NCBI GenBank assembly: GCA_944324805.1
Contig: CALUXS010000007.1
Span: 1-64,000, forward strand
From: an uncultured Acholeplasmatales bacterium
Lineage (GTDB): Bacteria; Bacillota_I; Bacilli_A; Acholeplasmatales; Anaeroplasmataceae
DNA: 64,000 bases
Direction: 5' to 3'
Within the stretch, counting starts at the first letter, position 1, and every line of letters begins with the position of its first letter. The position numbers and the translations under genes were made by a program. This document shows, piece by piece, positions 1 through 9,324 of this stretch. The notes beneath the pieces were generated by a model that was given only the letters and a program-made list of their open reading frames with translations, searched no databases and was not told the origin of the DNA.

Positions 1-75
1 TGGCAGGACTAGCTGGATTCGAACCAGCGCGTGAGGGAGTCAAAGTCCCTTGCCTTACCGCTTGGCTATAGTCCT
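1..75 (-). tRNA. tRNA-Gln (anticodon UUG)
   Basis: Read on the minus strand, the 7-bp acceptor stem (AGGACTA with TAGTCCT), D arm, a 5-bp anticodon stem (AGGGA/TCCCT) and a T arm containing GGTTCGAATCC are all present. The anticodon loop CTTTGAC places TTG at positions 34-36, which reads the glutamine codon CAA. The 3' CCA is encoded at positions 1-3. The sequence closely follows the Bacillus-type tRNA-Gln pattern. The gene reaches the window edge, so other tRNA genes may continue beyond it. Confidence 0.96.
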
Positions 76-217
76 ATGGGTGACCCATTTCTGGGTCTTT
101 GGGATGTTAATTTGAAAAAGATATTTCTATCTGGACATAATGTCCGTAATGTATTTTACTAAATTTTATCTGTAAATGCAAGAACTTTTTTAAAAAAAGT
201 CTAAAATATAGTAAAAA

Positions 218-1174
218 CTAATTCAATGATTGCTTGTATTCTTTAACTAATTCATTGGCATCCTTAACAAATTTAGGTAATTGGCGCCAGTTGCTTAATT
301 TTGCTCCTGAGGCCTTAGCGTGACCGCCTCCGCCATATTTATTAGCAAGCTTATCAACATCAGGGCCACGTGAACGAAGTCTAACTCTAATTTCAGCAGG
401 ATATTCAATTATCAAAGCCCAAACAGGATATCCAGGAATAGTAGATATTAAGTTAACCTGATTAGCAGCATCCTCCATAGTTATTCCGTATTTTTCTACT
501 ACTTCTTTAGTTATTTTTACGTAGGCAAAACCATCTTCAGTCATTTTAAATTTTGATAATACATATCCTTTAAATTTTAAAACATCTAAAGATTCTACAC
601 TTAACTTATTATCAATATCAGCTATATCTACACCTAGGGATAATAATTTTGCTGCCACATTGAATGTTTCAGGAGCAACAGAGTCAAATCTAAATCTTCC
701 TGTATCTGTAACAATTCCTGTGTAAAGTGCAGTTGCTGCTTTTAAATTTATTTTCAATTCATCCTTAAATTCATCATATAATTCAAAAATAATTTGACTA
801 CATGCAGCCTTTTGTTCTTCAACAAACTGTAAATCACCATAATTATCAACTGGTATATGATGATCAATCTTAATAACATAATCTGCCAATTTGAATCTTT
901 GATCAGCTAATCTTTCACTATTACCACAATCCACACATATTGCTAATGCGCCTTTAAACAAATCATCAGAAATGTTATCAGGAGAATCTATCCATGAAAC
1001 ATAGTTGCTAACTTCACCAACAACATATACTTCTTTATTTGGAAAAGATTCCTTTATTATTTCTTTAAGACCAAACTGTGAACCATAGCAATCTCCATCA
1101 GGTCTTGTATGACCGTGAATAATAATACGATTATATTCTTTTATTTTATTTAAAATTTCTTGTTTAATGCTCAA
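218..1174 (-). CDS. nrnA: NrnA-type DHH/DHHA1 phosphoesterase (copy 1)
   Basis: Cytoplasmic bifunctional oligoribonuclease/pAp phosphatase family, which degrades nanoRNA to mononucleotides and hydrolyses 3'-phosphoadenosine-5'-phosphate. The 318-residue product has the DHH-domain metal motifs in order: HGHTRPDGD near residue 20, a VDCGN segment near 80, and the DHH triad in KIDHH near 105. The DHHA1 substrate-binding motif GGGGHAKASGA is near residue 285. Length is normal for NrnA. The start is a TTG at 1174 with a strong GGAGGAG site 6 bases upstream. It overlaps the preceding paralogue by 11 bp, so the two are translationally coupled. Confidence 0.92.
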   Translation of the reverse strand: MSIKQEILNKIKEYNRIIIHGHTRPDGDCYGSQFGLKEIIKESFPNKEVYVVGEVSNYVSWIDSPDNISDDLFKGALAICVDCGNSERLADQRFKLADYVIKIDHHIPVDNYGDLQFVEEQKAACSQIIFELYDEFKDELKINLKAATALYTGIVTDTGRFRFDSVAPETFNVAAKLLSLGVDIADIDNKLSVESLDVLKFKGYVLSKFKMTEDGFAYVKITKEVVEKYGITMEDAANQVNLISTIPGYPVWALIIEYPAEIRVRLRSRGPDVDKLANKYGGGGHAKASGAKLSNWRQLPKFVKDANELVKEYKQSLN

Positions 1175-2132
1175 TGGATTCTCCTCCTTTTTCTTTTAAG
1201 AGATTTTTGAAGTCAGCAATTACAAGTTCGGCTTCCATAAAATCTTTAAGTGTCGCTCCGCATGCGTTTGCGTGACCACCACCACCATATTTCTTAGCAA
1301 TCTCAACAATTGAAATACCTCTACTTCTAAATTCACCAACAACTTTATCATTTTCTGCATCATAGGTAAAATTACACCAAATTTTGATTTCATCAATTCC
1401 GGCCATAAGATTTACCATACCACGAGAGATATCAAAAAAAGTTACATCAGGAAATTTTGCTAAGGTATCCTTATCGTTAAACATATATGCAACACCATCA
1501 TTAGTTGTTACATAATGATTACTAAAGTAATTTTTCATTTTTCTTTGTGCTAAAGTTTCAACATATAAATGATCATAAATATATTCCATATCAGCACCAC
1601 TGTCAAGAAGCCATGCAGCTATTCTAAATGTGCTTGATGTAGTAGCATTGTATTGAAAACGACCACTATCTGTAACAATGCCTCCATAAAGTGCTGTTGC
1701 CCCATATGCATTTATTCTTTTCCCTTGATCATATAGCATATGACTAATTAATTCAGCACATGCGATTCTACTAGTATCAATAATAGTTGAAGCATCTTCT
1801 ATATCACATTCATTCTTATGATGATCGATTACAACAACCTCTTTTGCCAATTTATATCTTTTATCACTAACTAGTGCTTGACAAGCAACATCACAAATTA
1901 TAGCTAGTGCATCTTTAAAGATATCATCTTCTACTATATCCATTTTACCAATGAAACTATAACGTCCTAAGTCATCCCCAACCATATATACTCTTTTACT
2001 TGGATAATTTAGATTTATAGCCTCTGCAAGACCAATTTGACTACCTAATGCATCTAAATCTGGTCTTGTATGTCTAAATATAACAATCGTATCATAAGCA
2101 TCTATTTTTTCAAAAAACGTTTTATAATCCAC
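1164..2132 (-). CDS. nrnA: NrnA-type DHH/DHHA1 phosphoesterase (copy 2)
   Basis: Paralogue of the downstream gene with the same domain order: FRHTRPDLDALGSQ near residue 20, DHH at IDHHKNE near 105, and the DHHA1 glycine motif GGGGHANACGA near 290. It should hydrolyse short oligonucleotides or pAp. I place the start at the GTG at 2132, because the upstream in-frame GTG at 2141 lies inside the Shine-Dalgarno sequence AGAGGTG. A TACAAT -10-like box lies a few bases upstream. Tandem NrnA paralogues occur in several Bacillota; which one is the main nano-RNase cannot be told from sequence. Confidence 0.9.
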   Translation of the reverse strand: MDYKTFFEKIDAYDTIVIFRHTRPDLDALGSQIGLAEAINLNYPSKRVYMVGDDLGRYSFIGKMDIVEDDIFKDALAIICDVACQALVSDKRYKLAKEVVVIDHHKNECDIEDASTIIDTSRIACAELISHMLYDQGKRINAYGATALYGGIVTDSGRFQYNATTSSTFRIAAWLLDSGADMEYIYDHLYVETLAQRKMKNYFSNHYVTTNDGVAYMFNDKDTLAKFPDVTFFDISRGMVNLMAGIDEIKIWCNFTYDAENDKVVGEFRSRGISIVEIAKKYGGGGHANACGATLKDFMEAELVIADFKNLLKEKGGESIEH

Positions 2133-2179
2133 TAAAAACACCTCTAGTTTATTGTATCATAATTTTTAAAAATTACAAT

Positions 2180-2218
2180 TAAAAAGCAAAAGAGCTGATG
2201 AATAACCACCAGCCTTTT
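2180..2218 (-). terminator. intrinsic terminator after the 2221-2580 gene
   Basis: On the minus strand an imperfect hairpin (AAAAGGCTGGTG paired with CATCAGCTCTTTT) is followed by a T run. It closes the unit containing the small unknown gene and the MBL-fold gene. Confidence 0.7.
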
Positions 2219-2220
2219 GA

Positions 2221-2580
2221 TTATATTTCAGCAATATTTAATTTTGAGATTGAATTTTCATCAAAATTTTTTTCTATTTCAGAAGGAATGAACAATAAAA
2301 AATCACCTTTTTCAATACTTGTTTCTTCTAAAAAGTCAAAAACTTCATTTGTAATACCAACCTCATCAAAACATCTTAATATTTGTTTTAAACGCCTAAT
2401 TTTTTTAGCATCTACTAAATTGCAATCCATAAATATTTTTTTAAATAATTCTTCTTCATTATTTAAATTTCTATGTTTTAATCTTAAGGCTAAATTATCT
2501 TTTACATTTGAATAATAATCATCTTCTTCTAAGAAAAAACTATCAATTATTCTATCATTACAAATAACATAAATCTTCAT
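2221..2580 (-). CDS. small protein of unknown function
   Basis: About 119 residues starting MKIYVICNDR, acidic and without signal peptide or membrane segment. The longer reading frame (to 2604) overlaps the end of the MBL gene; the ATG at 2580 sits 2 bases after that gene's stop with GGGG about 8 bases upstream, so I take it as the start. The start, close spacing and shared terminator indicate an operon with the MBL-fold gene. I recognise no family. A beta-strand start and a region of short helices are all that can be said. Confidence 0.6.
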   Translation of the reverse strand: MKIYVICNDRIIDSFFLEEDDYYSNVKDNLALRLKHRNLNNEEELFKKIFMDCNLVDAKKIRRLKQILRCFDEVGITNEVFDFLEETSIEKGDFLLFIPSEIEKNFDENSISKLNIAEI

Positions 2581-2582
2581 GA

Positions 2583-3989
2583 TTATACCCCATAGCTTGG
2601 CCATGTTCGACGTGGAATGGCACTAACTCCACTTGAAGAGGCTGTATATTTATTACCATTTGAATCAAACATGCTTCCCTTTGAATCTACATAAACTATC
2701 TCATTAAACCAGTCTGATTCCTTCAGTATTTTATTATTATTAGAGCAGTTAACAGAAACCTTATACGTTCCATTTTCGTTTAGTTCATCCTTATTTGAAG
2801 ATACTACGATATTACCATTTAAAGATTCAAATTTATTATTTTCATAATCTACAGATAAGCTTGTAACATAAATTTTATCTGTGTATTTAGCTACTCTATT
2901 TATAAAATCTTGAGTTGGGAACATATTATAATTATAATCCGTATATTCTTCAGAACCAGCACAGCAACATACAGTAACAATTTCAGGACTAATCATCTCT
3001 AATAAGGCTTCGTTTGAAGAAGTTTTTGAACCATGATGTCCAGCCTTAAATAACACACAATGTGGTAGGTTTGGATTTAATTCAACGAGTGATTCCTCTC
3101 CCTCTTTTTCTAAATCTCCGGTTAATAGGTAATTATTTCCACCATTAGTAAACATTGTACATACTGAATAGTTGTTCTCATCATCAGATTCTTTTGTGTA
3201 GAATTCCTGCTCTAATACTGTAAGTGTTGTTCCATCACCAAGATCAAAAACATTAGAATGTTTCTTATTTGAACCAAACAATTCATTTGCACTATAATGA
3301 GTAGCACCACTTGCAATTTCAGCATCTCTTTCTTTTACATAATTTTTATATGTACTTGATGTAGAGTTTGTCATGCCAAAATCAATTATTGTTTCTACTT
3401 CATAAGAAGCAAAAATTCCTTTTCTACTACTTGTTGATGAAAATGCAGCAATATGATCTTGATGAGCATGAGTTGCTATCAAATATTCTAGTTTTCCATC
3501 CTTACAGTACTGATTAACATAGTTAATAATAGTATCAGCACTATCTTGACGTGAACCTGCATCTATTAATATATCAACATCTCCAGCTTTGATATAAGTA
3601 GAATCACCTGTATATTTATTACCCAATTCTAAGAAATGAATAGAAAAGTCCTCTCCTTCAATAACAGTTGGATGCTCTTCTTCACCACCATTACCAAAGT
3701 TAAAATTTGGTAACTTAATAACACCAAAGTAAATTAGTCCGCCTAGGCCACCTAATATTAATGCTAAAATAATAAAAAGCGGAATAAATAATTTCTTATG
3801 TTTTTTAACTGTCTTTGTATTAATGTTGATATTTGAATTTCCAACTTTAACATCAAATTCATATTCATATCCCTTTTTTTGACAATAAGCAATTGCTTCT
3901 AATTTTGAATCACATATTTTAGTAGCCCTACTACTACCTTTTTTCTTAATTTGCCAACGGCCATCTTCTCTTTCACTAATTATATACAT
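2583..3989 (-). CDS. membrane-anchored MBL-fold hydrolase with N-terminal DUF2188-like domain
   Basis: Three parts are visible in about 468 residues. Residues 1-50 resemble DUF2188 (YIISEREDGRWQIKKKG, then a lysine-rich SKLEAIAYC helix). A single membrane helix follows near 68-92, preceded by KKHKK, which predicts N-in/C-out topology. The rest is a metallo-beta-lactamase fold of the ComEC/Rec2 C-terminal type: HAHQDH near residue 175, a GDLEKEGEE metal Asp segment near 295 and KAGHHGS near 315. It is therefore probably an extracellular, membrane-tethered phosphodiesterase or nuclease; there is no ComEC channel domain. The start is the ATG at 3989 with AGGTGA 5 bases upstream; the GTG 9 bases further up lies within the ribosome-binding site. 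A TATAAT box lies at 4007-4012. Confidence 0.82.
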   Translation of the reverse strand: MYIISEREDGRWQIKKKGSSRATKICDSKLEAIAYCQKKGYEYEFDVKVGNSNININTKTVKKHKKLFIPLFIILALILGGLGGLIYFGVIKLPNFNFGNGGEEEHPTVIEGEDFSIHFLELGNKYTGDSTYIKAGDVDILIDAGSRQDSADTIINYVNQYCKDGKLEYLIATHAHQDHIAAFSSTSSRKGIFASYEVETIIDFGMTNSTSSTYKNYVKERDAEIASGATHYSANELFGSNKKHSNVFDLGDGTTLTVLEQEFYTKESDDENNYSVCTMFTNGGNNYLLTGDLEKEGEESLVELNPNLPHCVLFKAGHHGSKTSSNEALLEMISPEIVTVCCCAGSEEYTDYNYNMFPTQDFINRVAKYTDKIYVTSLSVDYENNKFESLNGNIVVSSNKDELNENGTYKVSVNCSNNNKILKESDWFNEIVYVDSKGSMFDSNGNKYTASSSGVSAIPRRTWPSYGV

Positions 3990-4006
3990 AAATATCACCT
4001 GTGCTA

Positions 4007-4012
4007 ATTATA
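4007..4012 (-). promoter_or_regulatory. -10 box of the MBL-fold gene promoter
   Basis: TATAAT on the minus strand, about 18 bases before the start codon at 3989. No convincing -35 hexamer is seen at the right distance, so only the -10 element is claimed. Confidence 0.5.
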
Positions 4013-4060
4013 ACACATCAAATTCAATAAAAGTTAAATTTTCTTTTTTTCTTCACATTT

Positions 4061-4086
4061 AAAAAAGAGGGAAGTTTCCCTCTTAA
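4061..4086 (-). terminator. intrinsic terminator of the nuclease/ABC operon
   Basis: Minus-strand hairpin AAGAGGGAA / TTCCCTCTT followed by six T. It overlaps the stop codon of the EndA-like gene and ends the long unit that begins near 15000. Confidence 0.85.
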
Positions 4087-5642
4087 TTGCCTTTTGTTGT
4101 TAAAGTAAAACTATCTATAGCAAGTCGTGGTTGTGTTCCATAAACAACCAATACAAAATAACCTGTTTTACTATTAGAAAAGTCGTAGAATAATTTTTCT
4201 CCTATTTCAAACGATTCAAAACTATATACTTCTTCATATTTTGAATCATTTGATGAATATAATAGGCTAACTCCATTTATTCCTGAATATTTATTAGTTA
4301 CTTCAAAGCTAATACTACTTAAATTATCGTATTTAAACTTTAAAACTGAATATTTTGACCAGTTTCCAACATTATACTTAGGATCTATGTCAGCATAATA
4401 ATTATTAGAATTAGCACCTAAAATAAATCCAGCACCAGTGCCATGGTTAGAAGCATAAAACTCTAATCCATCGACTACGAACGTAGTATTTTTTAGATAA
4501 CTATTAGCATTTCCAGGAGCTTTACTTAAATCATATGTTTTAGATACATATCCTTTTAAGGCATTTAGTTCATTGATTTTTTCTACTAATAAATCATAAT
4601 TTGTAACCTTAGTTTTATCACTAGGAGATAATGCATCATATCTTGTTTGAAGCTTATTTAATGTTGCTTCCATATCTAAAGTTATTGTTACATTTCTTAA
4701 TGACTCGATATCTTTAATAAGAGTTTCAATAGTATCGTCTTCATCTACATTACCTTTAACCTTATCTAATACATTTTCTTCAGTAATGCCTATTTTTTCA
4801 CTTTCTTCTTCATAAAGATAATAAACAAATTCAGGGTGGTCAATGTATGGATTACGATTACCTTGATATTTTGCGACTACATCATTTCTTTTTTCTTCTT
4901 TTTCATCTACAGGATCCTCATAATGCCATTTAACTAGTGTTGATAATTTACCTAAAGTACCATTACCATCTTGAGACGGATAATTTCCTGTATTGTCTAA
5001 TGTTAAAGTCAATTCAGAATCATGATATCTTGTAACCATATAAAATAGCATTCTAGCAACATCACCTTTTACTTCATCACGTGGTTCAAATACATCACTA
5101 GTCCATGTATTACCGTAGATATCTGAATTTCCATTTGAAACTTCATCAAAATAACTATTATTTCTAGCTGAATTAATATTTTTCTCGCTAGCTCTTAAAT
5201 GATGTGCATCAGCATATGCCGCATATTTTTGATTATTAAAACCATGTGATTTTGCCCATACATGCTCTCTATTCCATACTATAGCAGAGCTACTAGAACC
5301 ATCTCTATCACTCTTAGGAATTAATCTGCCTGTGTATAAACATTCAACATTATTTTCATCATAGGCATCTGATTCTTGTAATATTGTCCATATTTCACTA
5401 TATGAAGCTTCATGAGTATGATTTTTTACTGTTATATCATTTAATGTATCAAAAAAATTATTGAAATTTCCTGTCATTTTTTCATAATAGCCTGTATATA
5501 TAACCTCTGATGGAATTAATTCTTCTTCATTATTAGATGAATCTCCGCCCTGATTATTGTTTGAATCATTTATTTTATCCTTACAAGAAAATAAAGAAAA
5601 TGATAAAACAATTAAAATAAATATAAAAATTTTTCTTTTCAT
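4083..5642 (-). CDS. EndA-type (Endonuclease I family) lipoprotein nuclease
   Basis: Secreted lipoprotein with lipobox LFSC (lipidated Cys20). An Endonuclease_1 (beta-beta-alpha metal) domain follows: NREHVWAKS around residues 124-132, DAHHLRASEKNINSARNN around 145-162, and an FEPRDEVKGDVARMLFY segment near 190-205. These are the family's catalytic His and metal-site positions, so a non-specific extracellular DNA/RNA nuclease is expected. About 230 further residues form a helical linker (near 300-350) and a beta-rich C-terminal domain of unknown type, making it longer than EndA of E. coli. The start at 5642 has AGGAG 6 bases upstream. It is the last gene of the ABC/nuclease locus. Confidence 0.88.
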   Translation of the reverse strand: MKRKIFIFILIVLSFSLFSCKDKINDSNNNQGGDSSNNEEELIPSEVIYTGYYEKMTGNFNNFFDTLNDITVKNHTHEASYSEIWTILQESDAYDENNVECLYTGRLIPKSDRDGSSSSAIVWNREHVWAKSHGFNNQKYAAYADAHHLRASEKNINSARNNSYFDEVSNGNSDIYGNTWTSDVFEPRDEVKGDVARMLFYMVTRYHDSELTLTLDNTGNYPSQDGNGTLGKLSTLVKWHYEDPVDEKEEKRNDVVAKYQGNRNPYIDHPEFVYYLYEEESEKIGITEENVLDKVKGNVDEDDTIETLIKDIESLRNVTITLDMEATLNKLQTRYDALSPSDKTKVTNYDLLVEKINELNALKGYVSKTYDLSKAPGNANSYLKNTTFVVDGLEFYASNHGTGAGFILGANSNNYYADIDPKYNVGNWSKYSVLKFKYDNLSSISFEVTNKYSGINGVSLLYSSNDSKYEEVYSFESFEIGEKLFYDFSNSKTGYFVLVVYGTQPRLAIDSFTLTTKGN

Positions 5643-5663
5643 AAAATACTCCTATTAATGGGA

Positions 5664-5702
5664 CAAAAAAGGAGGAGTATTAATATACTCTCTCCCTTTT
5701 CT
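5664..5702 (-). terminator. hairpin between the OB-fold lipoprotein and EndA genes
   Basis: Minus-strand AAAAGGGAGAGAGTAT pairs imperfectly with ATACTCCTCCTTTTTT, followed by T's. It may act as a partial terminator that lowers expression of the downstream EndA-like gene. Confidence 0.55.
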
Positions 5703-5714
5703 ATTTAAAATAAA

Positions 5715-8090
5715 TTAAGCAAAATAAATTTCAATAGAATTTATTCTTAGTTGAATATTTTCACTATTAATATTCTTGATAGTAAATTCAGAAACTCCTT
5801 CAGAAGCGAATTCTAATGTAAGTTTTGCTCCATCTTTAACTATTGTTTGGTTTCCTTCGATTCCTGATACTGTGAATAAAGTATCACCTTTATCACCATA
5901 TCCGTCTATAACAATTTTAGCAATTTTATTAGACAATGCTTTAATTGTTAAACTATTTCCATTTTGATCATCTGGATTAGCATATATTCTAAGTTCACCT
6001 GTTGTTTTAGCGTATACAGTATTTGATTTTGAACCTTTATCAACATAAGCTTCAAACAATTTGCTATCTAAATTTAATAAAGAAGCAATATTTTCACCAT
6101 CAGTTAAATTTCCATCTTTTTCTACAGTAGCTTTAATCGTAGCATCCGCACTTGATACAGGTTCGCTAACAACTGTTACAGCGTCTGCACTAATAGGATT
6201 TAATTGATTTCCATTGAAACTACAAATCATACCTTTTACATCATATACGCCGCCTTCTACCATTTGTTTATCTAATTTTCCATCTGGTAAAATCTTGTTA
6301 TCTAGATACCAAGCTAATGAAACAGTTTCTTCTCCAACTTTATAAGTTAGTTTACCATCAGAATATGTTGCACCCTTAACTTCAACTAGCATTCCTTGAT
6401 AGTCAGTTAAATCCTTTGCGGCTTTAACATCTTCTGTAATATCCTTATATGCAGGTAATGGTTTTACTTCAGAATCAACAACAGTTAAACCTTTACCATT
6501 TGATAATGAAAGTTGATTTAAACCATTATGTACTGATTTTGTTCCTAATACTTTTACAGTTGTACCAACTTTAAATTGTTCTTCTAATTTATCAAAACCA
6601 GTTGCTCTAACATAAACAGCACCATCAGCACTTTGTAATAATACAACAGGTTTATCTTCATTTGCATGTGTTACTTGTCCTACAAAAGCAACATAATCGC
6701 CATCTTTTGCAGCTTTGAAAGATGCCCAATCAGTCTTTAAAGTCATAGCAGTCATCTTGTATTCCTTAACAACTGATTTTTCTCCAGATGTAGCAGTAAT
6801 AACTAATGTTGCTTCAGCTTTTTCAGCTGTTGGAGTAATAGTTAATTTATTTCCTTCTAATTTAAATTGACTTGCTGAACCTTCTTTTAATGCATAAGCT
6901 AAAGTTACACTTGTTTCAACAGCACCAGCTTGAGGTAAAGTAACTTCAGAATTAACATCATAAATAGAATTCAACAATGCCAATGGTTCGCTTGCAACAC
7001 TTGCAGCTTTTTCTGAGTCTGATAAAACAGGAGCCTCACCTTTAACAATATCATCTGCAGATTGACATGCTAATTGAATAGCACCATTATACCAACCTAC
7101 CCAACCAGAAATGTTAACATAATCTCCTTCTTTAAATTCACCAGCTTTTGCAGCAATTGCTTTTGCATCATCACCAGTTAATGCAGTCATATATTTATTA
7201 ACTGCTAAACTAATTGTCGCACCAGCACGCTCTGCTGAAATAACTACAGTTGTATCTGTACCAATTTCATCTTTTACTGATTTAACCTTTAATCCAGTAA
7301 ATGTAGCATATTGACCAGTATGAATTAACATATCTTCAGCAACATTACCGTTGATAGCTGAATCAACTAAATCACCAGTAATATCTTTAGCTGTTGGAGT
7401 AATAGCCTCAACACCTGTACGGAATGTTACTTTACCGCCAGAACCAATTTGAGCAGCTCCATTATAAACATCATATTTACCAGTTACAGAAATTGCTACA
7501 CCAGTATTTAATTTATCATATGTAGCTTGATCTGAGCTAACACGGAATGCATAATAACCACCATTTTGTGTACTATCTACTACATAAATATTATAGTTCT
7601 TATATTGAGCATCATAAGCACTCTTCCATCCTAAATAACCATTAACTGTTACTTCTTGGCCTTTTTCAAATTCAGTACCATAGAAAGCAGCTAACATTAA
7701 TTCATCAGGAATGTATTTTGAAACCTTTACTTTAAAATCTTTACTAGCAGTTTCGCCGTTATATTCAACATTAGCACTAAACTCAGCAACTTTTACTTCT
7801 GTTTGACGAGTTACTTTAGCTGTAGTTACCTTACTACCATCAACTTCGCTAGTTTCGAATTTTAATGATTCTTCATTCTTTGAAGTCCAATTAACATCAA
7901 CAGTAACTCCACTTTGTGTTAAAGTTGAAGGAACAGTAAAGTCTGTACCAACTTCTGTTCTATCTTGTGGAAGGTTTAACAACTTAACAAAGTCTTGTGC
8001 TGTAACATTTACTTTGTCTTTACATGCAGCTATAGTTAATGTAAATACTAATGCTAAAGCGACAGTAAAAAACCTAACAATCTTTTTCAT
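5715..8090 (-). CDS. large surface lipoprotein with repeated OB-fold-like domains
   Basis: A 791-residue lipoprotein with lipobox IAAC (Cys23). After an N-terminal bacterial-Ig-like segment (DFVKLLNLPQ..., near 30-125) come repeated domains of about 110 residues resembling the OB-fold/YhcR-type nucleic-acid-binding modules found with secreted nucleases: near 130-220 (VTVNGYLGW), 235-350 (YVNISGWVGW), 450-545 (YVAFVGQVTH...VKVLGTK) and 550-640. A final beta-rich module is near 660-790. It contains no nuclease catalytic motif, so I infer a nucleic-acid-binding or adhesive partner of the surrounding nucleases. Its alanine- and lysine-rich composition is typical of exported proteins. SD AAAGGAG lies unusually far (about 11 bases) from the ATG. 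Confidence 0.7.
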   Translation of the reverse strand: MKKIVRFFTVALALVFTLTIAACKDKVNVTAQDFVKLLNLPQDRTEVGTDFTVPSTLTQSGVTVDVNWTSKNEESLKFETSEVDGSKVTTAKVTRQTEVKVAEFSANVEYNGETASKDFKVKVSKYIPDELMLAAFYGTEFEKGQEVTVNGYLGWKSAYDAQYKNYNIYVVDSTQNGGYYAFRVSSDQATYDKLNTGVAISVTGKYDVYNGAAQIGSGGKVTFRTGVEAITPTAKDITGDLVDSAINGNVAEDMLIHTGQYATFTGLKVKSVKDEIGTDTTVVISAERAGATISLAVNKYMTALTGDDAKAIAAKAGEFKEGDYVNISGWVGWYNGAIQLACQSADDIVKGEAPVLSDSEKAASVASEPLALLNSIYDVNSEVTLPQAGAVETSVTLAYALKEGSASQFKLEGNKLTITPTAEKAEATLVITATSGEKSVVKEYKMTAMTLKTDWASFKAAKDGDYVAFVGQVTHANEDKPVVLLQSADGAVYVRATGFDKLEEQFKVGTTVKVLGTKSVHNGLNQLSLSNGKGLTVVDSEVKPLPAYKDITEDVKAAKDLTDYQGMLVEVKGATYSDGKLTYKVGEETVSLAWYLDNKILPDGKLDKQMVEGGVYDVKGMICSFNGNQLNPISADAVTVVSEPVSSADATIKATVEKDGNLTDGENIASLLNLDSKLFEAYVDKGSKSNTVYAKTTGELRIYANPDDQNGNSLTIKALSNKIAKIVIDGYGDKGDTLFTVSGIEGNQTIVKDGAKLTLEFASEGVSEFTIKNINSENIQLRINSIEIYFA

Positions 8091-8135
8091 TTTTACTTTT
8101 TTCTCCTTTATAAAGTATATATGCTAAAAATATTT

Positions 8136-9323
8136 CTATTTTGTAGCCTCAACAAGAGTTAAATCAGCAATTGAATTAACTATGATTGAAACACTTTCGG
8201 TATTCTTATCAACTGCTTCATTAGAATACCCAAATGCGGTTATGTAATCTCCAATTTTTAAATTACATTCACTCACATTTTCAATTTCTATTGTTACATC
8301 AACGTTATGATTATATCTAGTAGCTAGACCTTTTATCAAAACTTTTGATGAATCAATTACAATGTCTACAATTTTAATTTTACTATAAATATGATTATCG
8401 CTATCTTTTGTAACTCCAACATCGATACCAAATTGTAAGAAATATCCTTTTTGTAATACCTTACTATATACAGTATCTCTACCTTCTAATGTTACCCCGG
8501 TAATTCTTTTTAGACCATATAAATCTGTAGCATATCCTATAAATTCTGATTTATTACCTACATAATATATTGCATCAGAAATAGTATGCTTATAAACAGG
8601 TACTTGGTATTTCACACCATCGATAACATCTTCAACAATTACTGACATACCAGTGTCATCTACTTCTTGATAAATTTTTGTTACATAACCAGTGAATTTA
8701 ACTCTTTTATTCAAATATTTATCAAAATTTGTAGATAGTTCTTTTAAACTTACTTCTGTAACTTCTTTACTGAAAGTACTATCTTCACCAGACCATATGC
8801 CTAATTTATTTTTTTCAGCATATGTAGCTGCCTTTTTAAAATAGTCATCATATTTATCAACAGCTTGATATTTTGAATATCCTGCTTCAACTAATTCTAA
8901 ATTTAAATTAACAAAATTATCAGAATTTTCAGGAATATACCATATATAACCGAGATATCGACCATACTGATCATATGATGCAGGTTCACCTACAACTTCA
9001 GACTCACCAACTATTTTTTTTGCCTTTGATAATCTTTCATATGTAAAGTTAGATGCCGCCTTGCCAAATGGTTCAATATCACCAACTGTTTCAGGAGTAT
9101 CAACCCCTAAAAATCTTACTTTAAAATAGTTATCACTAGTTCCAAAAAATACGGTATCTCCGTCATTATATTTATAAACCGTTATTTCTCCTATTCCATC
9201 ATCAACAAAACTTTTTCCATCATAATCAACATCTAGAGTTAATTTTTGTGATTGAAGTTTTGTACAGGCTGATAATGAAATAATAATAAAAACTGATACT
9301 ATTAATAATGATATTTTCTTCAT
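8136..9323 (-). CDS. staphylococcal-nuclease-like (SNase) lipoprotein, copy 1
   Basis: Surface lipoprotein (lipobox LSAC, Cys20) with an SNase domain at about 45-175. The active-site set is intact: DGDT at 54-57, Arg70 (KVRFLG), VDTPE with Asp75/Thr76/Glu78, and Arg122 (GRYLGY), matching Arg35, Asp40, Glu43 and Arg87 of S. aureus nuclease. It should cleave DNA and RNA outside the cell. The C-terminal about 200 residues carry OB-fold-like beta strands (RVKFTGYVTK) that probably help bind nucleic acid. It starts one base after the preceding paralogue's stop, so the pair is translationally coupled. Confidence 0.9.
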   Translation of the reverse strand: MKKISLLIVSVFIIISLSACTKLQSQKLTLDVDYDGKSFVDDGIGEITVYKYNDGDTVFFGTSDNYFKVRFLGVDTPETVGDIEPFGKAASNFTYERLSKAKKIVGESEVVGEPASYDQYGRYLGYIWYIPENSDNFVNLNLELVEAGYSKYQAVDKYDDYFKKAATYAEKNKLGIWSGEDSTFSKEVTEVSLKELSTNFDKYLNKRVKFTGYVTKIYQEVDDTGMSVIVEDVIDGVKYQVPVYKHTISDAIYYVGNKSEFIGYATDLYGLKRITGVTLEGRDTVYSKVLQKGYFLQFGIDVGVTKDSDNHIYSKIKIVDIVIDSSKVLIKGLATRYNHNVDVTIEIENVSECNLKIGDYITAFGYSNEAVDKNTESVSIIVNSIADLTLVEATK

Positions 9324-9324
9324 A

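Noticed and set aside
2198-2515. Plus-strand open frame opposite the 2221-2580 gene
   Set aside because: No ribosome-binding site, low-complexity Phe/Ser/Lys composition typical of an antisense frame; the minus-strand gene has a proper start and terminator. The other plus-strand frames over real genes were dropped for the same reason.
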